Made by a program: the position numbers and the translations under genes
DNA from: Schistosoma mansoni
Taxonomy: Eukaryota; Platyhelminthes; Trematoda; Strigeidida; Schistosomatidae
Assembly: GCF_000237925.1 (NCBI RefSeq)
Contig: NW_017386061.1
Span: 124,001 to 188,000, forward strand
Direction: 5' to 3'
DNA: 64,000 nucleotides
The notes under the pieces: model-generated
Told to the model about the DNA's origin: nothing
The model's database searches: none
Seen by the model: the letters and a program-made list of their open reading frames with translations, nothing else
Shown: positions 12,151 to 25,800 of the stretch, in pieces
How positions within the stretch are numbered: the first letter of the stretch is position 1
Layout: the number at the start of each line of letters is the position of its first letter

Positions 12151-12984
12151 CTATTTGAATATTCGGCATCTGAGGGTGGTAGGAATAACTAGGCGTTCTC
12201 TAAACAATAGACACGAGTTGGTAATAGACAACGCGCCTCATCGACGGAAACACAATACTGAATCATTATCAGCCTTGTATGACCAGCCTTCATTATTATT
12301 AGCCTTATTCAACATTATATTTTCGGTACAATATAGAATTCTCAGTACAAAACATTTCAGCGAGTTTCCGTTTCTTATTTCTGAATCGATATTGACGATA
12401 AATATTAGGTGATCGCCAGTTAGATATTAGCATTTCAGAAGGCGATATCTAATATTTATTCTTTTCAATACACAAAACCTGCCATCACGATGTCTGCGAT
12501 TGCAATCTCATTGAGTTACTACTGACTGGCTTACTATATGATTTTCCAAGACTGGACACCTAGTAGCTAGCAAGACTTTCCAACCACTTATGTGATAGGG
12601 AACTGGAACGATTAGATTTATTTCTCCTACCTGATAATGAAATTAGATTAGATCTCATATTAGCGCTCAGCATTTTGAATAAAAGCTTCATTGTTAACAT
12701 ATTTTATTTTATATCGTAGGCTAATCATTTTTAAAGCCATCACCAGTTTAAAAAACCACGATCGATGCATTGGTATTACAGCATTATCATAAGTGTAAAA
12801 CCAGTTTCAAGGCTCCTTCATTTGAAAAAGCATACAGCTTGTTTGAGTATGCGATGAGCCTCTTTATCCTAGAATGTCGCATAGTGATGATGGGAGTGCC
12901 ACAGTTTCGTATGCTATATGAGCACAGCACATTTCGAAGCAAATATTAGGGTAACATTGTGCATGTGGAGTAAACTGACTCATT
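12151..12984. other. Intergenic, no feature supported
   Basis: AT-rich sequence between the gypsy fossil and a minus-strand RTE copy. The open frame at 12155-12412 on the plus strand shows no family features and probably has no coding role. Confidence 0.35.
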
Positions 12985-14910
12985 TTACACCTGTTACCTC
13001 TCATGGAGTAAAGGCCGCCGACCAATGATCTCTTCACTTGTTGTAGCTATTTAGCATCAAGCCTTTTGATGTATCTATCTAATGCTTGGCACCCTGCGTC
13101 CTTTAGTCTGCATCTTTCCCTTTCACTTTGAGAAATTCGGGCTAGAACTTGCTTTGTTAAACAGTTTACTGACTTCTGTAAGGTGTAACCTATCTACTTC
13201 TGGCATATTTTCTTGATTTTTTCTTCAGTTCGAGGCTGGTTTGTTTTTTGACAGAACAGGTTATTGTTGATGGTTTCTCCCCCAATGAATCTAAAGCGTC
13301 TTACGTATTTGGCTATTTATAAGCACCTATTCTTTTTTGGTGATGAACTTAAGAAGAAGACGTGCAATTGATTACAGACACACTCCAATTTAAGCTGTGG
13401 CGGATGTGGTGTTTATATGAACCAATGATTTCTTTGTAGTGATGACTGTTTTGATTTTGAATTCCAAATACAGTTCATTTGTTCGTGCTCATCTAATATT
13501 TCTTGATTAAATTGAGTTGTTTTGGTGACTACTAGTTTATACCATAATTCAAATACTTCAAATTACCACAGTGTGGCAGTCCACTTGGCTTCAGCTCCTT
13601 ACAACAGATCTGTTTCGATGTTATAGTTCAAAGTTCTAACTTTATCCTTGAGTTATAAATATTTTGAGTCCCAGATATTTCCTCCATTTGTAGAAACGTG
13701 TCTTGTTACCTTGACATCTGTATTACATCCCCTTTAATTATAAAAAATACTATCTATAAAACGTAAACTTTTCCACCTCTTCCAGGGGTTCTCTGTTAAG
13801 TGCAACTTGGTTGGTTCGTTTTAGTTGTGTTGTATTTCGGGATCTTGATTTTTCTCTTGTGTATGTTGGACCTATTGTTGCAGAGGCCGCTGCTACACCC
13901 CACCATCCATCAATTTGAAGTGCAGTCCATCATGTAAATTCAGGATGACATTGGCGATTTTCTCAGGCACACTACAGTGTCGAAGGTTTCATAAAGTTCT
14001 ATCCACACTGTCAAGTACTGTCTTATAGTCAGGGAATTTGATTTATAATAAAGATTTTCATTCAAATGATTGTTCAAAGATGATCCGTAGTACCGCGATT
14101 TGGTCTGCGCACGACCGATTCCTATGAGACCAAACAACAATTCGTTGAAAACGTTTTCTGATTGTAGTGTGATTCCTTTGTGGTTCTCACACTTACTCAG
14201 ATCTTCTTTCCTTGGTATCTTGATGGAGTATCCTTCTTTTCAGTTTGTCTGTGGCACTTATTCTTAATCCCAAATATTTCTGAGTAGGATATGGAGTATC
14301 TTTGCAGTTGCCTCCATTTATGACCTCAGTGTTTCAGCTGGCATGCTATCCCGTCTTTCTATCTCACCATCGTTGCTCTCTCTGATAACGTTGGTAATAT
14401 TTGCTAATATTAGAGCGGTGACATCTTTGAAGAGATCTGTATGCAATCTCTCGATGTTCAGTGGGTTCAGTACCTACTTGAGCTTGTTGTCCATCGTACA
14501 GAGTAAGCATCCAAACAGCCCTTCAGAGCGATCCGTCCACTCTTTCCATTGCTATTGAGTCTTGGCAGTCAGTTCGCCCTCTTCTTCCTCGACCAGTCGC
14601 TCTGCTTTGCCGTATCTGTTTGCTGGCTCATGTGTCATTGTTTTCCATAGGGGTTTTCTCTTCTCTGAGTATATCTTGTAATATTTGGGACATATTCCCA
14701 AGAGCCATCCTGAGTTTACTGGATTGGTTAATATTTCGAAGGAAGGTTGTTTTAAACTTTTGCAGTGTTACTTGTTTAGTAGTTCGATGGTTTTTCAGCC
14801 TGTAAACGACGAGATGTTGATCTGAGGTTATATCATTTCCTCTCTTTGTTTTTATATCGTGCTGGAATTCATATCTGTAGATATGTGATAAATTTGGTTT
14901 TTAGTATAGT
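12985..14910 (-). mobile_element. RTE-clade LINE (SR2-like), 5' truncated and degraded
   Basis: The minus strand ends at 12985 with the RTE 3' end (complement of ACCTGTTACCTCTCATGGAG, also seen in other copies). It runs back through the C-terminal zone and RT (SRYYGSSLNNHLNE corresponds to the [13 protein letters not shown] region). It reaches a degraded endonuclease and linker part near 14790-14910 (TKRG then TSDQHLVV). There are many frame breaks. It is about 1.9 kb of a roughly 3.1-kb element. Confidence 0.8.
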
Positions 14911-14999
14911 GGGATGTGAAACCCGTACGGCTCTTTTTATATAGTTTTGAGGAAAAATGATGTCTCCTATATGGTTTGCAGAGTGTTTCTGATGGATCA

Positions 15000-15199
15000 C
15001 TTCACATCCCGAAGTGTTGAAAGTATTTTCACTGTAATCTGTCAAACTTTAAAGTTGATTACAAACTTCCTGAAACAGTAACTAGTTATACTAGTCTCAC
15101 GATTCTCCATGAAGCTTAGCATCATCAACAAAAGTAATATCTACGAGACTACTAGCTCAGGAAGATCATTTATATGAATTAAAAAGGAAGAGGTCCTGG
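15000..15199 (-). mobile_element. CR1-like LINE, part after inserted LTR-like repeat
   Basis: On the minus strand the sequence reads GPLPFLIHINDLPELVV and then a degraded FADDAKL-type block. These are RT domain blocks of CR1-like LINEs. It continues directly from 15508-15770 once the LTR-like repeat between them is removed. Confidence 0.65.
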
Positions 15200-15503
15200 T
15201 GTAATGAACAAGAACACGAGTGGGGGACAATCAAATATATTTAAGCATAAATTACAGACTATCTCACCAAATTCTGATAACCAAACAGCAAACAGTTAGT
15301 TTGCAAACTAACAACCAACTGTCTCAATCTTCACTGTTCCTTCTGTAAATATCAGTTCATTTTCTCTAATTCCATTGTTCATGCATTTTCCTACCAATTG
15401 CGTTTCATTTCAGTTCTTTCCTTATCGATCTTTTGCCAAAATACATTCCATGTCTGACTATCACCATATACTACTTATATGGATATAAGTAGACCACACT
15501 ACA
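15200..15503 (-). mobile_element. Solo-LTR-like repeat, copy 1, inserted in a CR1-like LINE
   Basis: 304 bp. On the minus strand it opens TGTAGTGTGG and ends CATTACA, flanked by CTAG/CCAG (4 bp, one difference), a likely target duplication. It sits inside a CR1-like RT coding region. It carries no coding sequence. The family shares a palindromic TATAAGTAG block near the 5' end and a TTGTCC..CACTCGTGTT block near the 3' end. Confidence 0.65.
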
Positions 15504-15507
15504 CTAG

Positions 15508-15770
15508 TACTGAACCTTGCAGGACCCAGCCAGGACATTCGATAGTCCAAAAAAAGTTAAAGCTTGATCTGACCTTAAAAATTTGACTACTAGGATATTA
15601 CTAAAGCCAGTCAACCAGTGGTGACTTAATAACTATCAGTCTGAATTTACTGGTATGACACGTATTATCGGCTGATTCAAAGCTTTTGGAAAATCTAAGT
15701 ACGCAACACTCACTTTCTCCTTAAGACAGAAGAAGGTGGTTGAACTATTCATAGAGGAAGATAGCAGAAG
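15508..15770 (-). mobile_element. CR1-like LINE, part before inserted LTR-like repeat
   Basis: The minus strand reads VAYLDFPKAL, then HHWLTGFSNILV and SNVLAGS. This corresponds to the YVDFSKAFD, WLxxFL and GVLQGSVLGP blocks of CR1-like reverse transcriptases. It is degraded. Confidence 0.6.
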
Positions 15771-16612
15771 TGAACATAAAGCAAAATGTCTGAGTAATCT
15801 TATCATCTAGAGTCCTTAACTGACGTTCTCGGAACCAACGTTTTTATTAGCATTACTCCAAAGAGCAACGTCTCAAGAGATGATCCATTTGAGTAGGCGT
15901 AGCCAAAGTAGCTATTTACCGCCTTTATCATCGGTTCATCTAGAGTCATCCTTCACATTTGCTATGTATGTGTTTTACCGTGCGTATTTTTGTTGAAATA
16001 TAAACTAAGGAAATATCGCCTAGAGCTTTCAAATGTAACTTGTTCCATGTTAGTCTCAAGCCGAATTTAACAATTACATACTGGCTAAAAACATCTTGTT
16101 TAATCTATTTTAAGTGGTGTTACATCTTAACTACGCCAAGACTAATAGGCACTCACCAGTATCACCTAGTCGTGCTCTTACATATATATATATTCTGTTT
16201 ATCACCAACAAACGAATAATCTAGATAAAAACAAATCACTGGTTTTGTTCAGAGGGTATTTAAATTAATTTTACGTGGGTTCGTTGTGTTTTACTGAACA
16301 TCAGATGTGTTATAAATAGTATTTGATTTCTTTTCTTTACAAATAACAAAACCAAAAGAAAGAATAAAATGAACAAGAAATAATATTCAATAAAACAATA
16401 GGTATGTGATATTTTTTTAGATTATTTTTTTAAATTACTATAGTGGATTTAAGTATATATGTATACATTAAACATATAATATGTATACATTTGTTTGTTT
16501 TTCTCTCTCTAAAAGAGACAAGACTGTTGATAGTTATGATTTTACTGTTGTCATTGGTTTGCTTTCATCTAAATTTCATATCTGAATAGTAACCTTGTTT
16601 GTTTATATTGTG
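15771..16612. other. Intergenic region downstream of homeobox gene
   Basis: AT-rich with short TA runs near 16184. I see no coding sequence. The homeobox gene's presumed 3' untranslated region enters this stretch from the right. Confidence 0.35.
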
Positions 16613-16618
16613 TTTATT
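16613..16618 (-). promoter_or_regulatory. Candidate polyadenylation signal of homeobox gene
   Basis: The minus strand reads AATAAA about 90 bases after the proposed stop codon at 16706-16708. Spacing and strand fit a 3' end for the homeobox transcript, but AT-rich DNA gives such hexamers by chance. Confidence 0.4.
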
Positions 16619-16705
16619 TTGCTAATGGAATGATCTTCATGTTTTGATAAATGATTTTTTCAATGGTACCATTCTTTTTAAATATTTAATAAATCCATTG
16701 AAATA

Positions 16706-16831
16706 TTACATTCGATATCGAAGTGCTGAATTAATGGTACTACCATTAGAATGTTGATTTGAGTGTAGATTTTGAAATCCATCTCTTGTTGTTCTACACC
16801 ATTCTGAAGATGTTGAACCTCCTGAATTTTC
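16706..16831 (-). CDS. Proposed C-terminal exon of the homeobox gene
   Basis: The acceptor TTTTGTTAG precedes 41 codons that continue in phase from exon 3. They begin [11 protein letters not shown], are Asn/His/Ser-rich like the preceding exon, and end INSALRYRM before TAA at 16706-16708. It is too short to show as a long open frame. Support is the strong upstream donor, the phase and the matching composition; there is no homologue that I recognise. Confidence 0.6.
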   Translation of the reverse strand, partial: ENSGGSTSSEWCRTTRDGFQNLHSNQHSNGSTINSALRYRM

Positions 16832-19800
16832 CTAACAAAATAAAAAATATTTTTAGACAATAATATTTTAAAAGAAAATTGTAGATAATCTACAAAAATT
16901 GTTTAAAAATTTGATAGTCTTGATTAGATGACTACTGCGTTTGAAAAATCGTTTATTTATTTTCTTTTTTGCATAGTTCACTTCACTATTCTTCAAAATT
17001 CGAATCAAATTCAAACTCAGGAGTTTGAATGTAAGGGACTCATTGCTGAATTTCAAATGCCTGAACTCGATCCCTGGTGAATTCCAAGGTATAAACTAAT
17101 AAGAAGTATTAAGACATTCGATTACCAATCACGAAATGATAAAATTTTAGAGAATTTTTTTAAATCATGAACTTATTGTTTAACTATGTACAATGAAATG
17201 ATATTAGTCGATTAGTGTGAACATTTAGATTGTTGACTGAAATGAATGCGTCATTAGTATGCTACATTCTTGAGAATATTCTAGTGGATAGAATTATGAT
17301 ATAGTTCGTGTACACTTTTTTTCTTAGATCATTATATTACAATATAGTGAGATAATAAATCAATATTATCAGTAGACTTTTATTTCAGTTCAGACTTGGA
17401 TGACTCCACAAATCATGATTTCTCAGTGGAAAATTAAGAAAATCAAATATGAGCAAGTAACTATTATGTAAAAGACTAAAATTTAATTAGTTAATATCCA
17501 AAGAATTTCGACATGATTATAGTATAGGGACGAGCTTGAAAGAAACTGGAAGAGTTCTCAACCAATTAAGAAAAAGCCTCAGTAAATAGATAGTTGATGG
17601 AAAATAAAATAATTACATTACAAAATGTAAATAGAATCTACATATATAATGAATATATTACTCTTCTATATGTTATGGTGCCTCTAGGGTGAAAAAAGCA
17701 AAGTGCAAACTTGTGCTTATGAATATAGATTATCTATCTTGTCAAATTTTTATAATCACCTAAATAGATTTTTAACAGTTCCCATAGTGTTCTTCTTTAG
17801 GGTTAGGATTTTCATTATGAATTGACATTACCTACTTTTATCAGAAATTTCATAATCTGATGATGATTTCTATCAAAAACTCAGTATCCTTAATGATAAC
17901 TTCCTCATTGTGAAATTCAAAAGTTATTGTCACAGTCTCACATAGTGTTCTGAAGTGTATAATGTTTAGGAGTTCGAATTTTCATCATTATTTCTGTAAG
18001 TAATTCATTCTATAAGTACTCTTATTATGAAAACTATTTATGTGTCTTTTGTTAAATATCATCAAAATTTATTTGTAGAGACGGATGGTGGTTAACAGTG
18101 GAATCCTGGACGCACGTTCCTTCCTATTTGAGACTCGTCGGCTGGATGTGCTTGAATCTCAGAGTTGATGTTCACTCCAGGACTCGAACCCATAGCCGTT
18201 CTCGTCAAAAGTCATTGTGTTATCCACTTCGCTGCTGAGTCCAGATAGTCACTAGCTTGTGATAGCCACCATCCATCTTGGCTTATAATGCTTGAAACTT
18301 AGGGGAATATCAAAGTAATCCGTACAGGATACACATATGCCAATAAGAGACTGATCAATCGCAATCCTAAACATCAATCAGAAGATTCAAACAACCAATA
18401 TAAAAATGAATAAAATTTATTTGTATTTGAACTAATATCTTTTAATGTATTCAGTCTTATGTTTTGTTTAACTAACTTAATTATTTACTATTTCAGTGTA
18501 ATAATTATATTAAAAACTATATATAATTATTGTTATTCAATGTAAAGCATACAGAAATAAATAAAATCAAGACTCATTTGTTAAATCATTCTAATTCAAT
18601 TAAATTCTTACCCATTCTAACTCTTTCTTATCCTATTATGATAATGTAAATCAGATGATTTTATTAACCCTCTACATATATGGAGGAAGATTAACAGGTT
18701 AGTTATATGAATTTGTATAAAATCGTTGTGTCGTGTTGTAGTGAACAAGAACACGAGTGGAGACAATCGAATGTATGTGACGCGCAAATTACAGACTATC
18801 TCGGTAAAATCTGACAACCATACAGCAAACAGTTAATTTACAAAATAACAATCAATTGTCTTAATTCTGACTGTTCCTTCTGCAAATATCAGTCCATCTT
18901 CTCTGATTTCATTGTTCATACATTTCCGTACCGATTGCGTTTCATTCCTGCTCTTTCTTTATCGATCTTCTATTGAAATACATTCTATCCCTGACCATGA
19001 TCATATACTATTTATGTGGATATAAGTAACCCACACCACACTGTTACCTTTTTTCTTCTTTTATAGAAATGTAGCATATATATATATTTCTTAATCAGTT
19101 TATTATATGAGTAGATATGAAGTTATTATGCATTTTAAATAAACTAGTTTAGTAAGCAAAGATGGATAGTGGCTAGCAGTGGAATCCTGGACGCACGTTC
19201 CTTCCTATTTGAGACTCGTCAACTGGATGTACCTGAACCTCAGAGTTGATGTTCACTAAGTGCCTTTCGCTTCAAACGCCATGGCGTTATTCACTCACCT
19301 ACCGAGTCCTGATAGCCACTTGCTTGTGCAACGAGGTGAAGATTCAAACAAACAATACCAAGTGAATTCGTACTTTAGATTTTTAAGCTCAAAAGGTAGT
19401 ATAATAATTATAGATTATAGAATAACAATCTAATGAATGATAGTTCTGTAATCAATTAACTTGTTATTTGTAATATAATCATCTTTATCTTTATTTTATA
19501 TAGTTGAGATCATGAGTTAATTGAAGCTAGACCACCATGGAAAACCTGAAAGCACTAGACGGCCGTTTCGTCGTATTATAGGACTCGTCAGAGGTGCGCA
19601 GCCATGATCTTTATTATTTGAATTAATTTAATTTGATGAATAAAATTAAATTAAAAATTATAAGAAAATATTTATTTTCATTTCTTTATTTCTTTTCAAT
19701 ATTCTTATTAATTGACTAATGAACTTTTCAATTTAATGAAATAAAAGTTAGCATTTTTTTTGAAGAAATATTCAATTAGTTATCCTGTCAACAATAAAAC

Positions 19801-22800
19801 TGATTACGTAATCAGTAAGCGTGAACATATTCTTTGATTATTTCCTTTTTTTTGTGTGTGATTAAACTAAAAAGAATGAAAAACGTAACACATCTTTTTT
19901 TCACTTCATTAAAATTTTAATTCATATGAACATGCGAATAAAATTATCGAATTATTATTAGAAGTTATATTGTATAGAGCAGATGGTCCCAGTCTCTCTC
20001 TTTCTCGAGCGCTCTGTTTTATTCGTCAGATTCATTAAGATATGTTATAGTCATCACCATCATCATCATTATCATCTTGAACAAGTTCTTTTTATTCAAG
20101 AGAAAGAAAATAACTGGAAGTTGCTTTACATATAAGAAACAGTAACCAGATGGTGTAGCATTTCGAATCGATACAGCTTTCTTTGTGGAATTTTACAGAG
20201 AATAAATATAACCATATTATTATTATTATGTATGAATGACCACTTAATTTATTTTCTTTCTTTCTACCAATCAGTACATAACTATAAAGTGTTTGTTACA
20301 TAACTTTATTGACAAAATATGAGGGGGGGGGCTAGGAAATACATTTGACTAGTTAGAACATTGTTAATTATGTAGAGATTATGGTTAGATATTTCAGTTC
20401 ACTAACTTCATATTTATTCAATTATTCATACAAACATGTATGTACATATTTGCATACAACGAATTAAGAAAGAAACCATTAAGATGCTTCACTTAGTACT
20501 GTTTGCTAGCCACTATCCATCTTTGCTTACATTATTAAGATGCTTGTCTCTACAATTCAATACACATCTAATTGTATAGACGTTATTTTTAGTTATCTAA
20601 CAATGAAATATAGAAAGAAATAAATCCATCTGTCAAATAATTATTGACCTAACGCAATGGATAAATTCTCTGTACTTATGAATTTGTATTATTTTGGTCA
20701 AACGTTTTATTTTCTGTTCCAAAAATTTTTTTCTTTTCTTTTTATTTTGTTTAAAAGAGAAAGGAACAATTAAGATATTAAATTGAAAAAATGAAAATGA
20801 TTTTTCTTTTTTTGTTTTAAAAATGTTTCATTATTTTTGATAGTTGAGATCATGAGTCGATTAAAGCTAGACCACCATGGAAAACCTGGAAGCACTGGAC
20901 GACCGTTTCGTCCTAATGTGGGACTCCTCAGCACTGCGCATCCACGATCCCACATTTTTAGCTCAAAGGTACGATCAAGTTATCAGAATTTTTATTGATA
21001 ACACATGATACTTTACAGATGATTAAGTAGAGATGAAAAATGTAAAACCATTAATATATAAGACTATAGTTATTTGATACTCTTAGGACTATAAAGTGGT
21101 AATATTAAATCTAAGCTTCGTTATTTCAATGACAGTGTTAATACAATAAGATCTAGGTTTCATCACAATAGACATCAACAGTGTTTAATCTCAGAAAAAA
21201 AATTTGGAGAAAATAATTATATGGTATATTAGAAGTTCCTCAAATGGCACAAGTTCTTCTAATGGTTAAGGCTTCTATACAAGGTGTGAATGCCATGGGT
21301 TTGAACACCGATAGGGTAGTGCTTATGTACTTCCAAAGAAACATGTACAAAGATGAAACAGATGTCCAGTGTTTTCTGGTTTTAAATGATCGCATAACTA
21401 AGATCAGTCATTGATTTAAACTTTAAAAAGAGGCAGTTATTTAGTGATCTTTAACACCTAAATGTTCATAGTTGATACTGATCAGTGGTTGATTCGAGAA
21501 AGGTTTATGTTAATTGAGATCAAAATAAAACTTGACTAGTGAGTAGATTGTAATTAATCGACAAAGGATTAAGAAAAGAGTTAGGAGACTATTGTTTACA
21601 GTCTGATAATAGTCTAGATACTTCCCCTGATAAACTTTTCATAGTCGTAAATGAAGATAATTGCTTTGTAATTCATTATAAGCCTAATTCAAATTATACA
21701 TATAATACTTTAAAGTTCATACGTTGTTTTATCACTGACTTGAGTACCGATCCATTTGCAACTACCAGAGTACGTATTAGATAGTCCTGGAAATCACTAC
21801 TTATTAGATCAAACTCAATTATACTATTTCCACTCTTCAAACAATATTAATTATCATAATAACCAACGTAACATAAATACAAATTAATTTTCAACTTACC
21901 AAGTGTGAATAAATATTTGTGAATGCAGTATTTATGGTACTTATTGGAACACTTGTTAGACTAGACTGTGTTTCGTCAGCTACAGATGAATCTTCGGTTT
22001 CCATGTTCGGTAGAAACCTGGGGATATTGGATGATGAATCGGTTTCATTCAACTGTATAAAGCCGGATATTTGATCGTGATAGACCCTGGAATTGTTATG
22101 TTCACTGTCTAATGGTGCATTGTTACTCTCATTAGCATTTCCGTTTGTATTTACTGCCTCGTATTCTAGTTGCTCAGTAGATGAACTCGTATCATTTGTC
22201 GTATTAATATATGAAGAGTCTACGCTACTGACATACATATTACTTACATTACTGTTATCAGTAATATGACTGCGGTTTCTCATGAAATGGGATTGTGGAA
22301 AATTCCGTCCTGGTAGTCGGTTAGATGATGGTGATGATGAAGACATTGATAATGAAGATGATGGTAATGCTGTTGAGTTCGACGAACCTTCTTGACTAGG
22401 AATTGTTAATGTAGAATTATTTGCAGAAGTATCCGTATTCTCTAGATAGTGACTATGATAAATATTATTTATTTTACTTAAATTTCGTAATTTTGCGATT
22501 TTGCTTAATGAAATTATATTCGTTGTAGTTTCTTCTGGGATAATATCTTTTACTGAAGCACTTATTGATGATAATGTGGCATGTACATTTGTATCTGTAT
22601 TCGAAGCTACAGTGCTCGTTGAAGTAATCAAACTGGAATTCAGTGAACTTGTATATTCTGAAGAAAATGATGGAATAAAAAATTGCGCGTTACTATTATT
22701 AAAATTGTTTTTACTGTATGGGAATAATGTGTTTAGTTGCGCTTGATCTGGATTTTTTTGTTTCTGAAACTCACAAGCTTCATCAGCCGTTACATTTTGA

Positions 22801-25800
22801 TTTAATTGGTGATTATGTTGATGACCATGTGACAATTGTAATGATTTTTGATTTTCTATTTCATTGATAAATAAATCATTCGAGGAAATATTTATATTTG
22901 GTTCAATTGAACTAATTGTTTGTTTTAATTGCTCACAAATACTTTGACTTTTGAAATGTCGATAAGAAGGTGTAGGTGAAAAATTACCTCGATAATTATT
23001 AGATTGTTGTGTTGAGTAGTTACTTTGTTCATCAGATACATTTTCTGCTCGTTGTGGTAAGTGTTGTGGAGTATTTGACAAAGAAATTGTTGTATGTGCT
23101 TGACAGATTCCTGCAACAGCAACTGCGGCAGCCGCAGCAGCGGCTCGTTGCATCAGTGGTCCAGAAGATAGATCTGGTAAAAAGGATACAGGGTTATTAG
23201 GAAAGTGAGGTGTTGTTATAATAGATTGCTGCATTGATGGTTGCTGTTGTGGTTGGGGAAGTTGAGTAGAATGTGAATCATTCTGGATGGATAATTCGTT
23301 ATTTATCGAAAGTGATGTTGACGTTAACTCTAAACTGTTTGAAATCGGAGAAGTAGCTAAAGGAAAAATATTTCCCCGTCTCGCTCCAGGATTATTATTA
23401 TTAACACTATTAGTATGAGGTGAGAGTGAAGTATATGACGGATATCCCGAGTTAAATGTGGGTGAAAACACTTTTTTAGGCATATAAGGAAAATTAGATC
23501 CATAATAGCTCATTAAAGCATTGGTGTTAGTTAGACCTGGTTGAATACCTAATGCAGATGTACCGATTAAGTTAGTTGGCAGTGACATACAAGAAGAATA
23601 TGGAAAACCACTGTCAACGCTAATACTAGTGCTACCATTATTGACATCATTAATGTCATTATTATTATTACCACTATTACTGTCGAACAACGAATGACTG
23701 TTAACAACTCCATTTGGTGCCATAGTCATAGAATTTCCATTATAAATACTTGAATGTGTATAAGAATGAAGATGAGATCCTTGACCAGATGATTGATATG
23801 TATTACGCAAACTATGAAATGGTTGATTATATTGTAAATGTTGAATATGTCTATGTTCATGTTGTTGGTGTTGTTGCTGTTGTTGTTTTACTAATTGCTT
23901 TTCTTGTTTACGATATTTAGCTCGCCTATTTTGAAACCATACCTACAAAATGTAAAGAAAACAAAAAAAAAGACAAGATAATATTTTAGAAAGTGTTAAG
24001 AATCAGTTGAAAATGCCTATATATATATATAATTATTTTTCCTATTCCTCTTATTATTATCAAGGCACTCACTTGGATACTTAATATTGAATATAGTTAT
24101 GAGTATACAGTTATGAAGAGTTGAGAAAAGTAGAATTAAGTCAATGATTTCATGCTTATTAAAATTTCGATAAGTCATGTATTTGTAGCATTATTAGAAT
24201 GAATGGAATTAGGAGTATTCAGTGCAGTGTACAAATTTGTAATTTGTAGATCTGTTCAATATTTACTCAAGTAGTCACGAATAAATAAGCAGTCGAATGA
24301 GAGATAAGACAATGTAGACATCTGAAGGTATTGCAGTGTAATTTAAATGATGTGCTTGATAATGTAAAAATTAGTCATTATTATGTATAGATATCATGAT
24401 TGCATAATTAAACTCTACTTTTCGACTAAAAATTTCAAAACAAATGTTTATTGTATATAGTTGAAATCATGAGTGAATTGAAGCTAGACCACCATGAAAA
24501 ACCTGGAGGCACTGGATGGCCGTTTTGTCCTATTATGGGACTCCTCAGCAGTGTGCATCCACGACCTCGCTTCCAGGTTTTCCCTGGTGGTCTAGCTTCA
24601 ATAAACTCATGATCTCAACTATATAAAATCACTAAAATCTCCACAAAACCCCCTTCTGATATATTTGAATTGATGAATATTCGTCTCCACAGTAAAGTCA
24701 ATTAATAACAGACTACTTTGAATGGAATGTATCTTATGATAACTCTGACTGAAATGACCTTACTTCTCTGAGGGAATAATATTCACAATTTCATTTAACG
24801 TAAAAATATACATTCAGTAATCTGCATAAATAGCGGTCAGATAATTTACCTTTTCTGTAATCTTTCTTAAGAATAAGTCTGAAAGTTACTGTTACTAAAA
24901 CTAATCAATGATGGGTACTTGAATATTTGTAAAGATTATTTCTAAAATGAATAAATCATATAAATATATCATTTTTGTGTTTATAGATGAGCTGATTGGT
25001 CTGTTAAAATTCACCTAATATATCACTGAATGTAAATTCATAACTCAAAATGAATTGTTCCCCTTTGATCTTTTGAATATATGATGATAGTACTGATCAT
25101 GTAATCTTATTCAAAGTTTAAGTCTGAGGCTATGTACCTAATAACTATCAAAATCAATATTTACTAAATAATCAACTTATATAGATTTATTTGATATTGA
25201 TAATAATTTTTATTAGAAGGGGTTTTGCGGAGATTTCAGTATTTTTCATAGTTGAAATCATGAGTCAATTGAAGCTAAACCACCATGGAAAACCTGGAGG
25301 CACTGGACGACCGTTTCGTCCTATTGTGGGACTCCTCAGTAGTGCGCATCCGCGATCCCGCACTCGCGAGATTCAAACCCAGGACCTACCAGTCTCGCGC
25401 CAGAGCACTTAAACGATAATTTTCATCATGAAATGATATAAACGATAGAAAATAACTATCACTAGGTTTCTATTTTATTCTGTAGTGATAAATAAGTAAG
25501 GCTTAACAATTTGTCCAAATAGTTATGTTAACTTCATGATGTACATAAACTTTATTGGATTGATTACAATTAACTAAATATACATGTTTTTGTTCACTCT
25601 CTTCATTACTATTCATTTGCCAAGTCTCTAATAAAACTGTTGTATGTATATCCAGTTAGTTTCATAATATTTCTTCGGTCGATAGAACACCGTAACATTT
25701 ACGTGTACATATTCTTTTGTAATTGGAATTTCATGAATATGAATCAATGGACTATTTAGTGCTACTTAGAACATAGGCTGAAAATTTACTCTTGTATAAC

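Noticed and set aside
17770-17990. A fourth MITE-1 copy on the minus strand
   Set aside because: Only a short piece (GTTAGGATTTTCATTATGAA) resembles the MITE-1 interior; no terminal repeats are seen.
22501-23200. Open frames on the plus strand and in another minus-strand frame within the homeobox exon
   Set aside because: They are shadows of the 681-codon homeobox exon, caused by its low-complexity codons.
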